Assembly: GCF_002895005.1 (NCBI RefSeq)
Contig: NZ_POWF01000005.1
Location: 1-61,877 of the forward strand
From: Hanstruepera neustonica
GTDB lineage: Bacteria > Bacteroidota > Bacteroidia > Flavobacteriales > Flavobacteriaceae
Direction: 5' to 3'
DNA: 61,877 nt
The notes below the pieces were generated by a model. The model worked only from the letters and a program-made list of their open reading frames with translations. It was not told the origin of the DNA and made no database searches. Shown here piece after piece: positions 34,936-43,334 of this stretch (positions within the stretch are counted from its first letter, which is position 1; every line of letters starts with the position of its first letter). A program made the position numbers and the translations under genes.

Positions 34936-35026
34936 TATTTACATGGTTATTTTTTTAACATAGCTTTTACATTACAACGTTTTCGTGACAAGGTTAAGTT
35001 TTGTATTTTTAGCCTGCAATAACAAG

Positions 35027-35110
35027 TTGCGTTAGGGGTTGCAGTGACATCCTCCTATTCTAGGGAGATAAAGTGAAAAACCTGACCATGTCATTGCGTG
35101 GAAACGCACT
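35027..35110 (+). promoter_or_regulatory. Candidate structured RNA leader of the carboxylase gene
   Basis: Between divergent genes (34869-35130, no CDS). GCAGTGACAT (35041-35050) can pair with ATGTCATTGC (35088-35097) over ten positions with one G-U, enclosing the hairpin CTCCTA-TTC-TAGGGAG (35052-35067). A separate hairpin TGCGT-GGAA-ACGCA (35095-35108) with a GNRA loop shares three bases with the 3' arm of the large stem, so the two are partly exclusive. No known riboswitch class was recognised. Confidence 0.4.
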
Positions 35111-35130
35111 AATTAAACAATACATACCAA

Positions 35131-36774
35131 ATGGATTTAAACTTCAACAAAAACGAAGATCATAATAAATTATTGGTTTCAGACCTCAAGAAACGACTAG
35201 CCAAAGTAAAACTTGGTGGTGGCGAAAAAGGCATTGAAAAGCATCATGCCAAAGGTAAAATGACAGCCAGAGAACGCATTAATTATTTACTGGATAGTAA
35301 AGCCAAAAGTATTGAGATTGGAGCCTTTGCCGGTGATGATATGTACAAAGAACATGGTGGTTGTCCATCTGGTGGTGTTGTGGTTAAAATAGGCTACATT
35401 AAAGGTAAGCAATGCATTGTTGTTGCCAATGATGCAACCGTAAAAGCTGGCGCCTGGTTCCCTATAACAGGAAAAAAGAATTTAAGAGCCCAAGAAATAG
35501 CCATTGAAAACCGATTACCTATTATCTATTTGGTTGACAGTGCTGGTGTTTATTTACCTATGCAAGATGAGATTTTTCCAGACAAGGAGCATTTTGGGCG
35601 TATTTTTAGAAATAATGCGGTTATGAGTAGTATGGGCATTACGCAAATTGCGGCAGTTATGGGAAGTTGCGTAGCTGGTGGTGCTTATTTACCCATTATG
35701 AGCGACGAAGCTCTTATTGTTGATAAAACAGGAAGCATTTTTCTAGCGGGTAGCTATTTGGTAAAAGCTGCCATTGGAGAAAGTATTGACAACGAAACAC
35801 TTGGTGGTGCTACCACACATAGTGAAATCAGTGGTGTTACGGATTATAAAGCTAAAGATGACAAAGATGCTTTGGATAAAATCAAAAATATCGTTGACAA
35901 AATAGGTGATTTTGATAAAGCTGGCTTTAACCGGGTTGATGCCAAAAAACCAAAAGAAAACCCGGAAGATATTTATGGTATTTTACCAAAAAGTCGAGCT
36001 GATCAATATGACGTGTATGAAATTATAAAGCGACTTGTTGATAATAGTGAATTTGAAGAATATAAAGCGGGGTATGGAAAAACCATTATTACCTGTTATG
36101 CCAGAATAGATGGTTGGGCAGTTGGTATTGTGGCCAATCAACGTCATATCGTGAAAACTACCGGAGCCAAGACCAAACCTGCTGAAATGCAATTTGGCGG
36201 CGTTATTTATAACGATTCAGCGGATAAGGCCACTCGTTTTATTGCCAATTGTAATCAAAAGAAAATTCCTTTAGTTTTCCTTCAGGATGTGACTGGTTTT
36301 ATGGTAGGAAGTAAAAGTGAGCATTCGGGAATTATAAAAGATGGCGCTAAAATGGTTAATGCCGTGAGTAATAGTGTGGTGCCTAAATTTACTGTTGTCA
36401 TTGGTAACAGTTATGGAGCTGGTAATTATGCTATGTGTGGTAAAGCTTACGACCCTAGACTTATTTTTGCCTGGCCAAGTGCCGAACTTGCGGTTATGAG
36501 TGGTAATTCTGCTGCCAAAGTTTTATTACAAATCGAAAAAGCATCATTGGAAAAGCAAGGTGAAAAATTCACCAAGGAAAAAGAAGATGAGTTATACAAT
36601 AAAATTAAAGCACGCTACGACAATCAAGTATCTCCCTATTATGCGGCAGCTAGGTTATGGACAGATGCCGTAATCGATCCCTTAGATACTCGAACTTGGA
36701 TTAGTATGGGAATTGAAGCTGCCAACCACGCTCCTATTGAAAAACCATTTAACTTGGGTGTTTTACAGGTATAA
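35131..36774 (+). CDS. Acyl-CoA carboxylase beta subunit (carboxyltransferase)
   Basis: A 547-residue biotin-dependent carboxyltransferase. The N-terminal half holds GKMTARERINYLLD and the acyl-CoA-binding GSCVAGGAYLPIMSDE; the C-terminal half holds VGSKSEHSGIIKDGAKM and GNSYGAGNYAMCGKAYDPRLIFAWP. The length and the last two blocks are closest to methylcrotonyl-CoA carboxylase beta chains; propionyl-CoA or geranyl-CoA carboxylase are alternatives. It moves carboxyl from carboxybiotin to the acyl-CoA. No biotin carboxylase subunit is adjacent. It is transcribed alone behind a structured leader and followed by a terminator. Confidence 0.9.
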   Translation: MDLNFNKNEDHNKLLVSDLKKRLAKVKLGGGEKGIEKHHAKGKMTARERINYLLDSKAKSIEIGAFAGDDMYKEHGGCPSGGVVVKIGYIKGKQCIVVANDATVKAGAWFPITGKKNLRAQEIAIENRLPIIYLVDSAGVYLPMQDEIFPDKEHFGRIFRNNAVMSSMGITQIAAVMGSCVAGGAYLPIMSDEALIVDKTGSIFLAGSYLVKAAIGESIDNETLGGATTHSEISGVTDYKAKDDKDALDKIKNIVDKIGDFDKAGFNRVDAKKPKENPEDIYGILPKSRADQYDVYEIIKRLVDNSEFEEYKAGYGKTIITCYARIDGWAVGIVANQRHIVKTTGAKTKPAEMQFGGVIYNDSADKATRFIANCNQKKIPLVFLQDVTGFMVGSKSEHSGIIKDGAKMVNAVSNSVVPKFTVVIGNSYGAGNYAMCGKAYDPRLIFAWPSAELAVMSGNSAAKVLLQIEKASLEKQGEKFTKEKEDELYNKIKARYDNQVSPYYAAARLWTDAVIDPLDTRTWISMGIEAANHAPIEKPFNLGVLQV

Positions 36775-36791
36775 ATAATAAAATATGATAC

Positions 36792-36820
36792 AAAAAAGCG
36801 ACCTATTTGGTCGCTTTTTT
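36792..36820. terminator. Bidirectional terminator
   Basis: AAAAAAGCGACC-TATTT-GGTCGCTTTTTT lies between two convergent genes. Confidence 0.9.
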
Positions 36821-36830
36821 AATTTAGTGC

Positions 36831-38726
36831 TTACTGTAAACTTCTCGAAGAGTCTACCAATCTTATAAACTCTGACCTATAGCCATCAATATCTTGACCG
36901 CGTCCTAAATCTGCCAATTCTAAAACATCCTTGATTTTTGAATCATTGTGATATTTTGAATCCCGTAACTGCATACCAAATAAAGCAACTGCCGAAGCAA
37001 AATTCATGTCTGGAGTTGGCAACTGAACAACATCCTCTTGTATATGTATCATTTCAATACTTTTTTTACCATCAGGTTTTTTATATCGAAATTTTACGGT
37101 TAGTAGTTCATCAGAATAATTGGAACTCAAAGAAGTAATAGAGTATTTTAAATCATCAATATCCTTTAAATACTTGCTTTTTGCACCCACTGGTATTACT
37201 TCATATAAAGCAGTAACGGTATGGCCACTTCCCAATTCTCCGGCATCTATAGTATCATCTTTAAAATCTTCATCAGCCAATAATCTATTTTCATAACCTA
37301 TCAATCGATATGCTTGAACTTTTTGCGGATTAAACTCTACCTGTATTTTTACATCTTTAGCAATAGTGTACAATGTTCCGCCAAATTCTTTGCCAAACAC
37401 TTTTTGAGCTTCCTGCATGGTGTCAATATAAGCATGGTTGCCATTGCCTTTATCAGCAAGTATTTCTAATTTTGAATCTTTATAATTTCCGTATCCAAAT
37501 CCTAAAACCGACAAAAATACACCAGATTTTCGCTTCTGTTCAATTAAATCTTTCATAGCTATATCACTTGATGCACCAACATTAAAGTCTCCATCAGTAG
37601 CAAGAATAACACGATTATTACCGTTCTTTTTATAATTCTTTTCGGCTAATTTATAGGCTAATTCTATGCCTGCGCCACCAGCTGTTGAACCTCCAGACTC
37701 TAATTGATTTAAGGCATTCATGATTTTTTCTTTATTATTACCTGACGTTGGCTCTATTACGACACCTGCCGCACCAGCATACACAACAATGGAAACTTTG
37801 TCTTGCTGTCTTAACTGATTTACCAATAATTTGAACGCTGATTTCAGTAATGGCAATTTATTTGGTGAAGACATCGAGCCCGATACATCAATTAGAAAAG
37901 TTAAATTTGATGGTGGTAAATCCTCATTCAAATATGTTTTTCCCTGCAGCCCTATTCTTAACAATTGGGTATCTGAATTCCAAGGAGTTTGAATAAATTC
38001 AGTATTAATTGAAAATGGGTGATTATCTGTAGGTTGTGGATATTGATAGCTGAAATAATTAATCATTTCTTCTATTTTTACGGCATCAATTGGAATTTCT
38101 TGCCCATTATTTATCATACGTCGAATATTACTATATGATGCTTTATCAACATCAATAGAGAACGTGGAATACGGAGAAGTCATGACATTTTTGAATTGGT
38201 TTTCGACTATTCCCTTGTACGATTCACGTGTTTTATTGCTTGTTTTGTGAAGGTTTTTAATTGATGATTTTTTTGAATGATTTATTTGCAAACCACTTAC
38301 TCTGCCTGCTAAACTTTGAACTACGTTCGGATTTTGATTCAATAGTTGCTCACTCCTAACTTGCTGTACAGCTGTTGTGATTTCTGCTTTTCTTCTTTTG
38401 ATACCATATGCCGTAATCACAACCTCTTCTAATGCCGAAGAATCAATTTGCATGGCGAAACTAATGTTAATGCTACCTCCAATTACTTTTTCTTCGGTAA
38501 TATAACCTATATATGAAAAAGTTAATATATCACCTATTTGGGCTTTAATTTCATAAATACCATCAAAATCAGTTTGAGTTCCAATAGTAGTTCCTTTAAC
38601 AATAATGTTAACGCCAGGAAGCGGTAATCCATTTTCATCAGAAATCTTTCCTGAAATCGTTTTTTCTTGAGCATTAGTTTGAAGAGTTAATAACATAACT
38701 AAAATAATTTGTAATAGATTTTTCAT
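36831..38726 (-). CDS. SusC-like N-terminus fused to a YfbK-type von Willebrand factor A protein (631 aa)
   Basis: Residues 1-19 are a signal peptide. Residues 20-95 are a carboxypeptidase-like regulatory domain (ISGKISDENGLPLPGVNI). Residues 100-150 look like the beginning of a TonB plug (EEVVITAYGIKRRKAEITTAVQQV, SLAGRVSGLQI) that stops without the rest. Then come the vWA N-terminal region (about 182-268, PYSTFSIDVDKASYSNIRR), a vWA domain (about 275-450) with an intact metal site DVSGSMS (Asp280, Ser282, Ser284), and a C-terminal DUF3520-like region. It is exported; binding partners are unknown. It lies 20 bases after the degenerate vWA gene, in one operon. Confidence 0.85.
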   Translation of the reverse strand: MKNLLQIILVMLLTLQTNAQEKTISGKISDENGLPLPGVNIIVKGTTIGTQTDFDGIYEIKAQIGDILTFSYIGYITEEKVIGGSINISFAMQIDSSALEEVVITAYGIKRRKAEITTAVQQVRSEQLLNQNPNVVQSLAGRVSGLQINHSKKSSIKNLHKTSNKTRESYKGIVENQFKNVMTSPYSTFSIDVDKASYSNIRRMINNGQEIPIDAVKIEEMINYFSYQYPQPTDNHPFSINTEFIQTPWNSDTQLLRIGLQGKTYLNEDLPPSNLTFLIDVSGSMSSPNKLPLLKSAFKLLVNQLRQQDKVSIVVYAGAAGVVIEPTSGNNKEKIMNALNQLESGGSTAGGAGIELAYKLAEKNYKKNGNNRVILATDGDFNVGASSDIAMKDLIEQKRKSGVFLSVLGFGYGNYKDSKLEILADKGNGNHAYIDTMQEAQKVFGKEFGGTLYTIAKDVKIQVEFNPQKVQAYRLIGYENRLLADEDFKDDTIDAGELGSGHTVTALYEVIPVGAKSKYLKDIDDLKYSITSLSSNYSDELLTVKFRYKKPDGKKSIEMIHIQEDVVQLPTPDMNFASAVALFGMQLRDSKYHNDSKIKDVLELADLGRGQDIDGYRSEFIRLVDSSRSLQ

Positions 38727-38746
38727 GATTTATAGTTTTTAATTTG

Positions 38747-39394
38747 TTAATCTTTTATCACGGCTATTAATTCTGGTAACAGTGTAATGGCCGTTAAAAC
38801 AATGGCTGTTCCATTGCCTTTTGGTTTTATATTGTCTTGACTCACCGAGGTTACCGATGATTTATAATGTTGATTGGCCGCATTGGGATTACGAATCATG
38901 ACTACCGAGTTATTTGAATCTGATTCGAATGCTTTTTTTACGTATTCATAGGCGAATGCTATCCCATCTCTACAACTTTTATCAATCTGCCCTTTGATGT
39001 CATCCAAGGCATATAATGTTTTTTTTGTATCTGTTGGATCTGTTTTATCTAATACCAAACCGTTCATTCCAGAATAAGCGATAATAGATACATGATCATT
39101 TTTGGAAAGTCTTTTAGCCAAAAATCGAAAAGCTTGTTTTAATAAAATAATATCCTCTTGTGATGGATTTTTATTGGTAGTTTCAATGAGGAATACAATA
39201 TTGTGAGGAATCGGTTCAACGTCTTCCTCTTCATCCAAATCCTCTTCAGATTTCATGCTGGGCAGTTCATAATTCTCTGCAATAAATGAGATAAAATCGT
39301 CTAATAGCACAGACTTTGTTTCTACCTGTTGCTCTTGTGTATAGCCTTTTAAATGGAATAGACTAATTACTAAAATGATTGTTAGTGATTTCAT
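38747..39394 (-). CDS. Exported degenerate vWA-like protein lacking the metal site (215 aa)
   Basis: A signal peptide (ending KGYTQ) and an acidic stretch (about 48-60) precede a segment from residue 64 (HNIVFLIETTNKNPSQEDIILLKQAFRFL in parts) that aligns by eye with the vWA core of the downstream 36831 protein: same order of LKQAFRFLAKRLSKNDHVSIIAYSG versus LKSAFKLLVNQLRQQDKVSIVVYAG, and GIAFAYEYVKKAF versus GIELAYKLAEKNY. The DxSxS metal motif is replaced by ETTNK, so it cannot bind metal in the usual way. The C-terminus (about 195-213) is hydrophobic. It looks like a diverged partner of its neighbour. Confidence 0.65.
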   Translation of the reverse strand: MKSLTIILVISLFHLKGYTQEQQVETKSVLLDDFISFIAENYELPSMKSEEDLDEEEDVEPIPHNIVFLIETTNKNPSQEDIILLKQAFRFLAKRLSKNDHVSIIAYSGMNGLVLDKTDPTDTKKTLYALDDIKGQIDKSCRDGIAFAYEYVKKAFESDSNNSVVMIRNPNAANQHYKSSVTSVSQDNIKPKGNGTAIVLTAITLLPELIAVIKD

Positions 39395-39491
39395 AATTCA
39401 TAGATTTTAAGTTTGATATAAACCTAATACCTAAATACCTTACAAAAAACCACCAATGAGTTAACTAACACTCTGAATGAGGGAGAATTGA

Positions 39492-39524
39492 ACAAAAAAA
39501 AGCTGGACATTTCTGCCCAGCTTC
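39492..39524 (-). terminator. Terminator after the 39544 gene
   Basis: On the minus strand AAGCTGG and CCAGCTT (39523-39517 and 39506-39500) with a ten-base loop are followed by a T run. It separates the plug/DUF2135 gene from the two-gene vWA operon. Confidence 0.8.
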
Positions 39525-39543
39525 TTAATTGAAAAAAATTAAA

Positions 39544-41157
39544 TTAAATCTTTACTTGTGCTATAACCTGATCCTTTTTTTGAGGTTCTAATTTAAAGGT
39601 TGTGACTTCTTTTTCTTCATTGGAACGTCCATAGTTTTTATAGGTAGTCACCTTAACATAGGTTATAGATTCAGGTACATCACTGTCATTATTGACAACA
39701 ACGTAATAATCTCCTTTTTTGGCATGTCTTATAACATATTCATTAAGCCCCAAAATACCTGAAAACTCGCCACCAATTCTTGTTATTGGATTTTCAGCAG
39801 AGGCAAACTCTGTAAACGGATCAACTATTTTTACGTTCAAATTGATATCGTCTCGATTCCAATCCACTACAATTCTCAAATCATATTCCGTTTCAATAAT
39901 ATTATGAGAAGCCAAATCATTTGTTCGAATTGAAGGCTCTTTTTGAATCATATGGTTAACTTCATGTAATGTGATTGTTTTAAAACTAGACCCGTTAGTC
40001 TCACCCAAATCCGTATCTAAAAAAGTGCTCAATGTATTAAAAGCAATTTGACCCTTGCCCACTTGAGTGTAACCTAATGCCAGATCTCTATATGATTTTA
40101 CATCATTAGGTAGTTTTTTTAGAATTTTATTATTTAACACATTGGCTTCTTCTATTTTACCTTGTTCAGTTAGTCTATAAGCGAATGCACGTAATTGCTC
40201 ACCAGAAATTGTTTCAGAACTAATGACATCATTCAATACTGCTTTACTATTTTCAGAATCATTTGTATTTTCAAAAAAATCGTAAACATCCAAATGGTAT
40301 GATGGTGAAGATGCATATTTTTCCATCATTAATCGATAGTTCTCTAGAACAGCTGTATTAGAATCCATTTTTTCAAATTCAGAGATGTATTCTGGAGTCG
40401 TATTACTAACTTTAACTTTTAACCTTTTGTTATATTTATAAACATCTTCTTTAGAAGCACCAACATTATTACTTTTCACATTGGACAGTGATTTTTTGGT
40501 TTTTACAATAATAGCACCATTTGCTGCTTGGCTACCATACAAAGCTGCGCCATTAGCACCTTTATGAACAGTCACAGATTCTATCAAGTTGTAATCAATT
40601 GTTTGCAAATATTCGTATGTTGAAATCACACCATCAATAACAACTAAAGCTGAATTGTTGGCTTGAATTGATCGAATACCTCTCAAGTATACCTTATCAT
40701 TGTTGACATTTAAACCACTAACTTTGCCTTGAAAACCTTGAATATTATTATTACTATTGGCAATGTTTAAATCATCTGCTTCTATAACTCCATAGGCCGT
40801 TGTGACTTCATCTTTATTCTTTTTTAATCCCAATGCACCTTCTATTTTATTTTTACTTCCGAGCAAATTCTCATTCATCACAACAACAATTTCCTCACTT
40901 CCTGAAATAGGTGTTATGCTTTGCATATAACCATCATGTGTAAAAATAAGGGTATCGTTGGCTTTAGCACGGATTGAAAAATTTCCGTTTTTGTCAGTTT
41001 TATAACTTTTTTTTGATCCCATTTTAGCAATACTGACATTAGGAAGAGCTTGTTTATCGCTATCATAGACCGTTCCGATGACCTTATCTGAATCATTTTG
41101 AGACCACGATGACATACTCATCAAAAAAATAACAATTAATGGTAAAATCTTTTTCAT
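39544..41157 (-). CDS. Barrel-less TonB-plug / TPR / DUF2135 exported protein (537 aa)
   Basis: Signal peptide 1-19. Residues 24-95 are a carboxypeptidase-like regulatory domain. Residues about 115-222 form a clear SusC-type plug with VYLRGIRSIQANNSALVVIDG, the IESVTVHKGANGAALYGSQAANGAIIVKT block and flanks; but no barrel follows. Residues about 320-385 are TPR-like helices, and residues about 424-510 resemble DUF2135 (DLRIVVDWNRDDINLNVKIVDP, then YVIRHAKKGDYYVVVNN), a domain often found with vWA proteins. It must be periplasmic or secreted rather than a transporter. It has its own terminator but lies directly upstream of the vWA operon. Confidence 0.8.
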   Translation of the reverse strand: MKKILPLIVIFLMSMSSWSQNDSDKVIGTVYDSDKQALPNVSIAKMGSKKSYKTDKNGNFSIRAKANDTLIFTHDGYMQSITPISGSEEIVVVMNENLLGSKNKIEGALGLKKNKDEVTTAYGVIEADDLNIANSNNNIQGFQGKVSGLNVNNDKVYLRGIRSIQANNSALVVIDGVISTYEYLQTIDYNLIESVTVHKGANGAALYGSQAANGAIIVKTKKSLSNVKSNNVGASKEDVYKYNKRLKVKVSNTTPEYISEFEKMDSNTAVLENYRLMMEKYASSPSYHLDVYDFFENTNDSENSKAVLNDVISSETISGEQLRAFAYRLTEQGKIEEANVLNNKILKKLPNDVKSYRDLALGYTQVGKGQIAFNTLSTFLDTDLGETNGSSFKTITLHEVNHMIQKEPSIRTNDLASHNIIETEYDLRIVVDWNRDDINLNVKIVDPFTEFASAENPITRIGGEFSGILGLNEYVIRHAKKGDYYVVVNNDSDVPESITYVKVTTYKNYGRSNEEKEVTTFKLEPQKKDQVIAQVKI

Positions 41158-41302
41158 AACTATTGGTTTTTAGATTAATACTTACAATGCCTGCTTTTTT
41201 GGCATCTCTTATAAAGGTATTAATAACATTGTGTTTCGTAATATTACTTTGAGTAAACAGTCCTTTTGGATGAGTAAGACCATCCTCTTAATTAGGAAAG
41301 GT

Positions 41303-42370
41303 CTATTTCAATAATTCCAATGTTTTATGCCGTTGGATTTTGCCAGATTGCGTCTCCTTAAATTTTGGAACAGCTAATACCTCTTTTGGTGCTTCATATT
41401 TATCCAATACCTTGAAAACTGAAAAATCAACATTTACTTTTGAATTTTCCAGAACCAACACAACCTTCTCTCCTAGCTCTTCGTCAGGTATAGAAGATAC
41501 AAAAAACCGGTCAGATATTAAACCTTGAAGTTTTGACTCAATGATTTCTGGATTTAATTTAATTCCGCCCGAATTAATAACATTATCAAATCGTCCTAAC
41601 CATTCAAAACAACCTTCTCCAGTTAATCTGACAATATCGTTTGTTACTACTTTTTCAGAAGTTATATTTGGGGCATCTATCACAAGGCAATCCCTGTCAT
41701 CTTTTGAAATGTTAATTCCAGGTAACACTTTAAAAACAGCATCAGGTTTAGATGCCTTAAAGCCATTCAATTTTTTTACAGCAATATGACTCACGGTTTC
41801 TGTCATGCCATAGGTTTCAAAAATCTGAACTTTAAAATCCTTTATATTTTCCTTTAAACTATAAGAAACAGGCGCACCACCAACAATGATGGTTTTGATG
41901 TTTTTAATTTTGTCCAGATTATTCGCAAGTTGCATAGGCGTGAATGCCGTAAAGGTGTATCTTTTTTCTTGGTCAATATCCAAGGTTTTAGAAGGTTTAA
42001 TGGCATCGAGCTCCAAACCAAGAATCATGGCTCTAACCAGCATCATTCTACCTGAAATGGCCTGCGCTGGTAAACACGACAATGCACTATCAGTAGGCTT
42101 CAATTTAAAAAAATCCCCTGTAGCTATAGCCGAATGTACCATAGCCTGTTTTTTTATTTTAATGGTTTTGGGCTTTCCTGTTGAACCAGACGTTTTACTT
42201 AATACGTAATCATTGGAATCTAACCAATCGGAAATGAAATTACCAATTACCCTTTCAAATGGTTCACCTTCTTTTATAAAACTATAGGCCAATTCCTTGA
42301 GGCCATTTCTATCAAAAGAAATACCGTTTAACTTAAACCTATTATGTACTTTATCAAAAGATGGAATCAT
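41303..42370 (-). CDS. menE: o-Succinylbenzoate-CoA ligase, AMP-binding protein
   Basis: A 355-residue adenylate-forming enzyme. The P-loop-like motif is LSKTSGSTGKPKTIKIKK, the second core motif QIFETYGMTETVSHIA, and the C-terminal GKIQRHKTLELL contains the catalytic lysine region. It is shorter than most acyl-CoA synthetases (about 450-550), as usual for MenE of Bacteroidota. It activates o-succinylbenzoate for ring closure by MenB. It lies 7 bases after the CPBP protease gene, in one operon with menC. Confidence 0.9.
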   Translation of the reverse strand: MIPSFDKVHNRFKLNGISFDRNGLKELAYSFIKEGEPFERVIGNFISDWLDSNDYVLSKTSGSTGKPKTIKIKKQAMVHSAIATGDFFKLKPTDSALSCLPAQAISGRMMLVRAMILGLELDAIKPSKTLDIDQEKRYTFTAFTPMQLANNLDKIKNIKTIIVGGAPVSYSLKENIKDFKVQIFETYGMTETVSHIAVKKLNGFKASKPDAVFKVLPGINISKDDRDCLVIDAPNITSEKVVTNDIVRLTGEGCFEWLGRFDNVINSGGIKLNPEIIESKLQGLISDRFFVSSIPDEELGEKVVLVLENSKVNVDFSVFKVLDKYEAPKEVLAVPKFKETQSGKIQRHKTLELLK

Positions 42371-42376
42371 GAAACA

Positions 42377-43333
42377 CTATTCTAATATTTTGTAATCTTC
42401 TTTTGGTGGTTCAATCACCCGACCAAATAACTTATCCTTCCAATTAGTCCATTTATATTTTTTTGCAAAAATATATAGGACGATAGGGAACACAATAAAA
42501 ACAGGCATAAATACATCAAAAAAACCAGCGGTTTCAGGTTTTGATATATCCTTCAAAATGGAATGTGTTTGAAAGGCTGTCCAATCGGCCGTTACCAAAA
42601 GTGCTGTAAATAAATTATTTGCCGCATGAAAGCCTAAAGCCAACTCCATGCCTTCATCCATAAGGGTTATTATTCCCAAAAACAAGCCTGTTCCAATATA
42701 ATAGACCATTAGTACATAGCCTAATTGTTCAATTTCAGGATTAGCTATATGTAACAATCCAAAAACTAAAGATGTAGATATTAAAGGAATCCATTTATAT
42801 TTGGTTACCACACCTATTCCTTGCATCAAATAACCTCGGAACAAATATTCTTCAAAGCTAGTCTGTAATGGAACAAAAATCACGGCAATGAGGCACAAGA
42901 TTAAAAACGGCATCAGTTTAAAATTATAGACATAATCTTCTGGTGCCATGTAATAATCCAAAGCTATAAAACCAGAAGAGATAATGCCCCAAAAAATAAA
43001 GGCAAACCATATGCGGCTCCAATCAATTTTTGGTCTAGATGTTGTAATCGAAACAATGGTTTGTTTGTGGAAAAATTTTACCGCCAAAAAAACACCGACC
43101 AATCCCACAGCAAAGGATAAGAGCATTAAAAATAAATTTAAATTAGGTTCCAAAATAGACATCATAGCTGTTTCATCCATTTCAAAAACATTCATATCAT
43201 CTTTAACTGCCTTCATCATTACGGCCACAGTAAACGGTATTTGCCCAATAATGACAGCAAAAACAATTAAAAGAACTCCGACTAGATATCGCCACCAATC
43301 GTGCAACACATTAAAAGCTTGCGCTATATACAT
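42377..43333 (-). CDS. CPBP family intramembrane metalloprotease
   Basis: A 318-residue protein with about eight transmembrane segments. The CPBP (Abi) motifs are present: SFEEYLFRGYLMQGIG (the EExxxR motif), FGLLHIANPE (His) and LGFHAANNLF (His). Such proteases cleave substrates within the membrane or act on prenylated peptides. Its place between menC and menE with spacings of 1 and 6 bases suggests it is simply co-transcribed; a role in menaquinone synthesis is not implied. Confidence 0.9.
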   Translation of the reverse strand: MYIAQAFNVLHDWWRYLVGVLLIVFAVIIGQIPFTVAVMMKAVKDDMNVFEMDETAMMSILEPNLNLFLMLLSFAVGLVGVFLAVKFFHKQTIVSITTSRPKIDWSRIWFAFIFWGIISSGFIALDYYMAPEDYVYNFKLMPFLILCLIAVIFVPLQTSFEEYLFRGYLMQGIGVVTKYKWIPLISTSLVFGLLHIANPEIEQLGYVLMVYYIGTGLFLGIITLMDEGMELALGFHAANNLFTALLVTADWTAFQTHSILKDISKPETAGFFDVFMPVFIVFPIVLYIFAKKYKWTNWKDKLFGRVIEPPKEDYKILE

Positions 43334-43334
43334 A

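Noticed and set aside
35027-35110. TPP, cobalamin or yybP-type riboswitch
   Set aside because: The short G-rich run resembles parts of these, but the conserved cores (such as CUGAGA or the B12 box) are absent.
36831-38726. Frameshifted SusC receptor
   Set aside because: The frame is intact and continues into a complete vWA protein with a proper metal motif, so it is a fusion, not a broken receptor.
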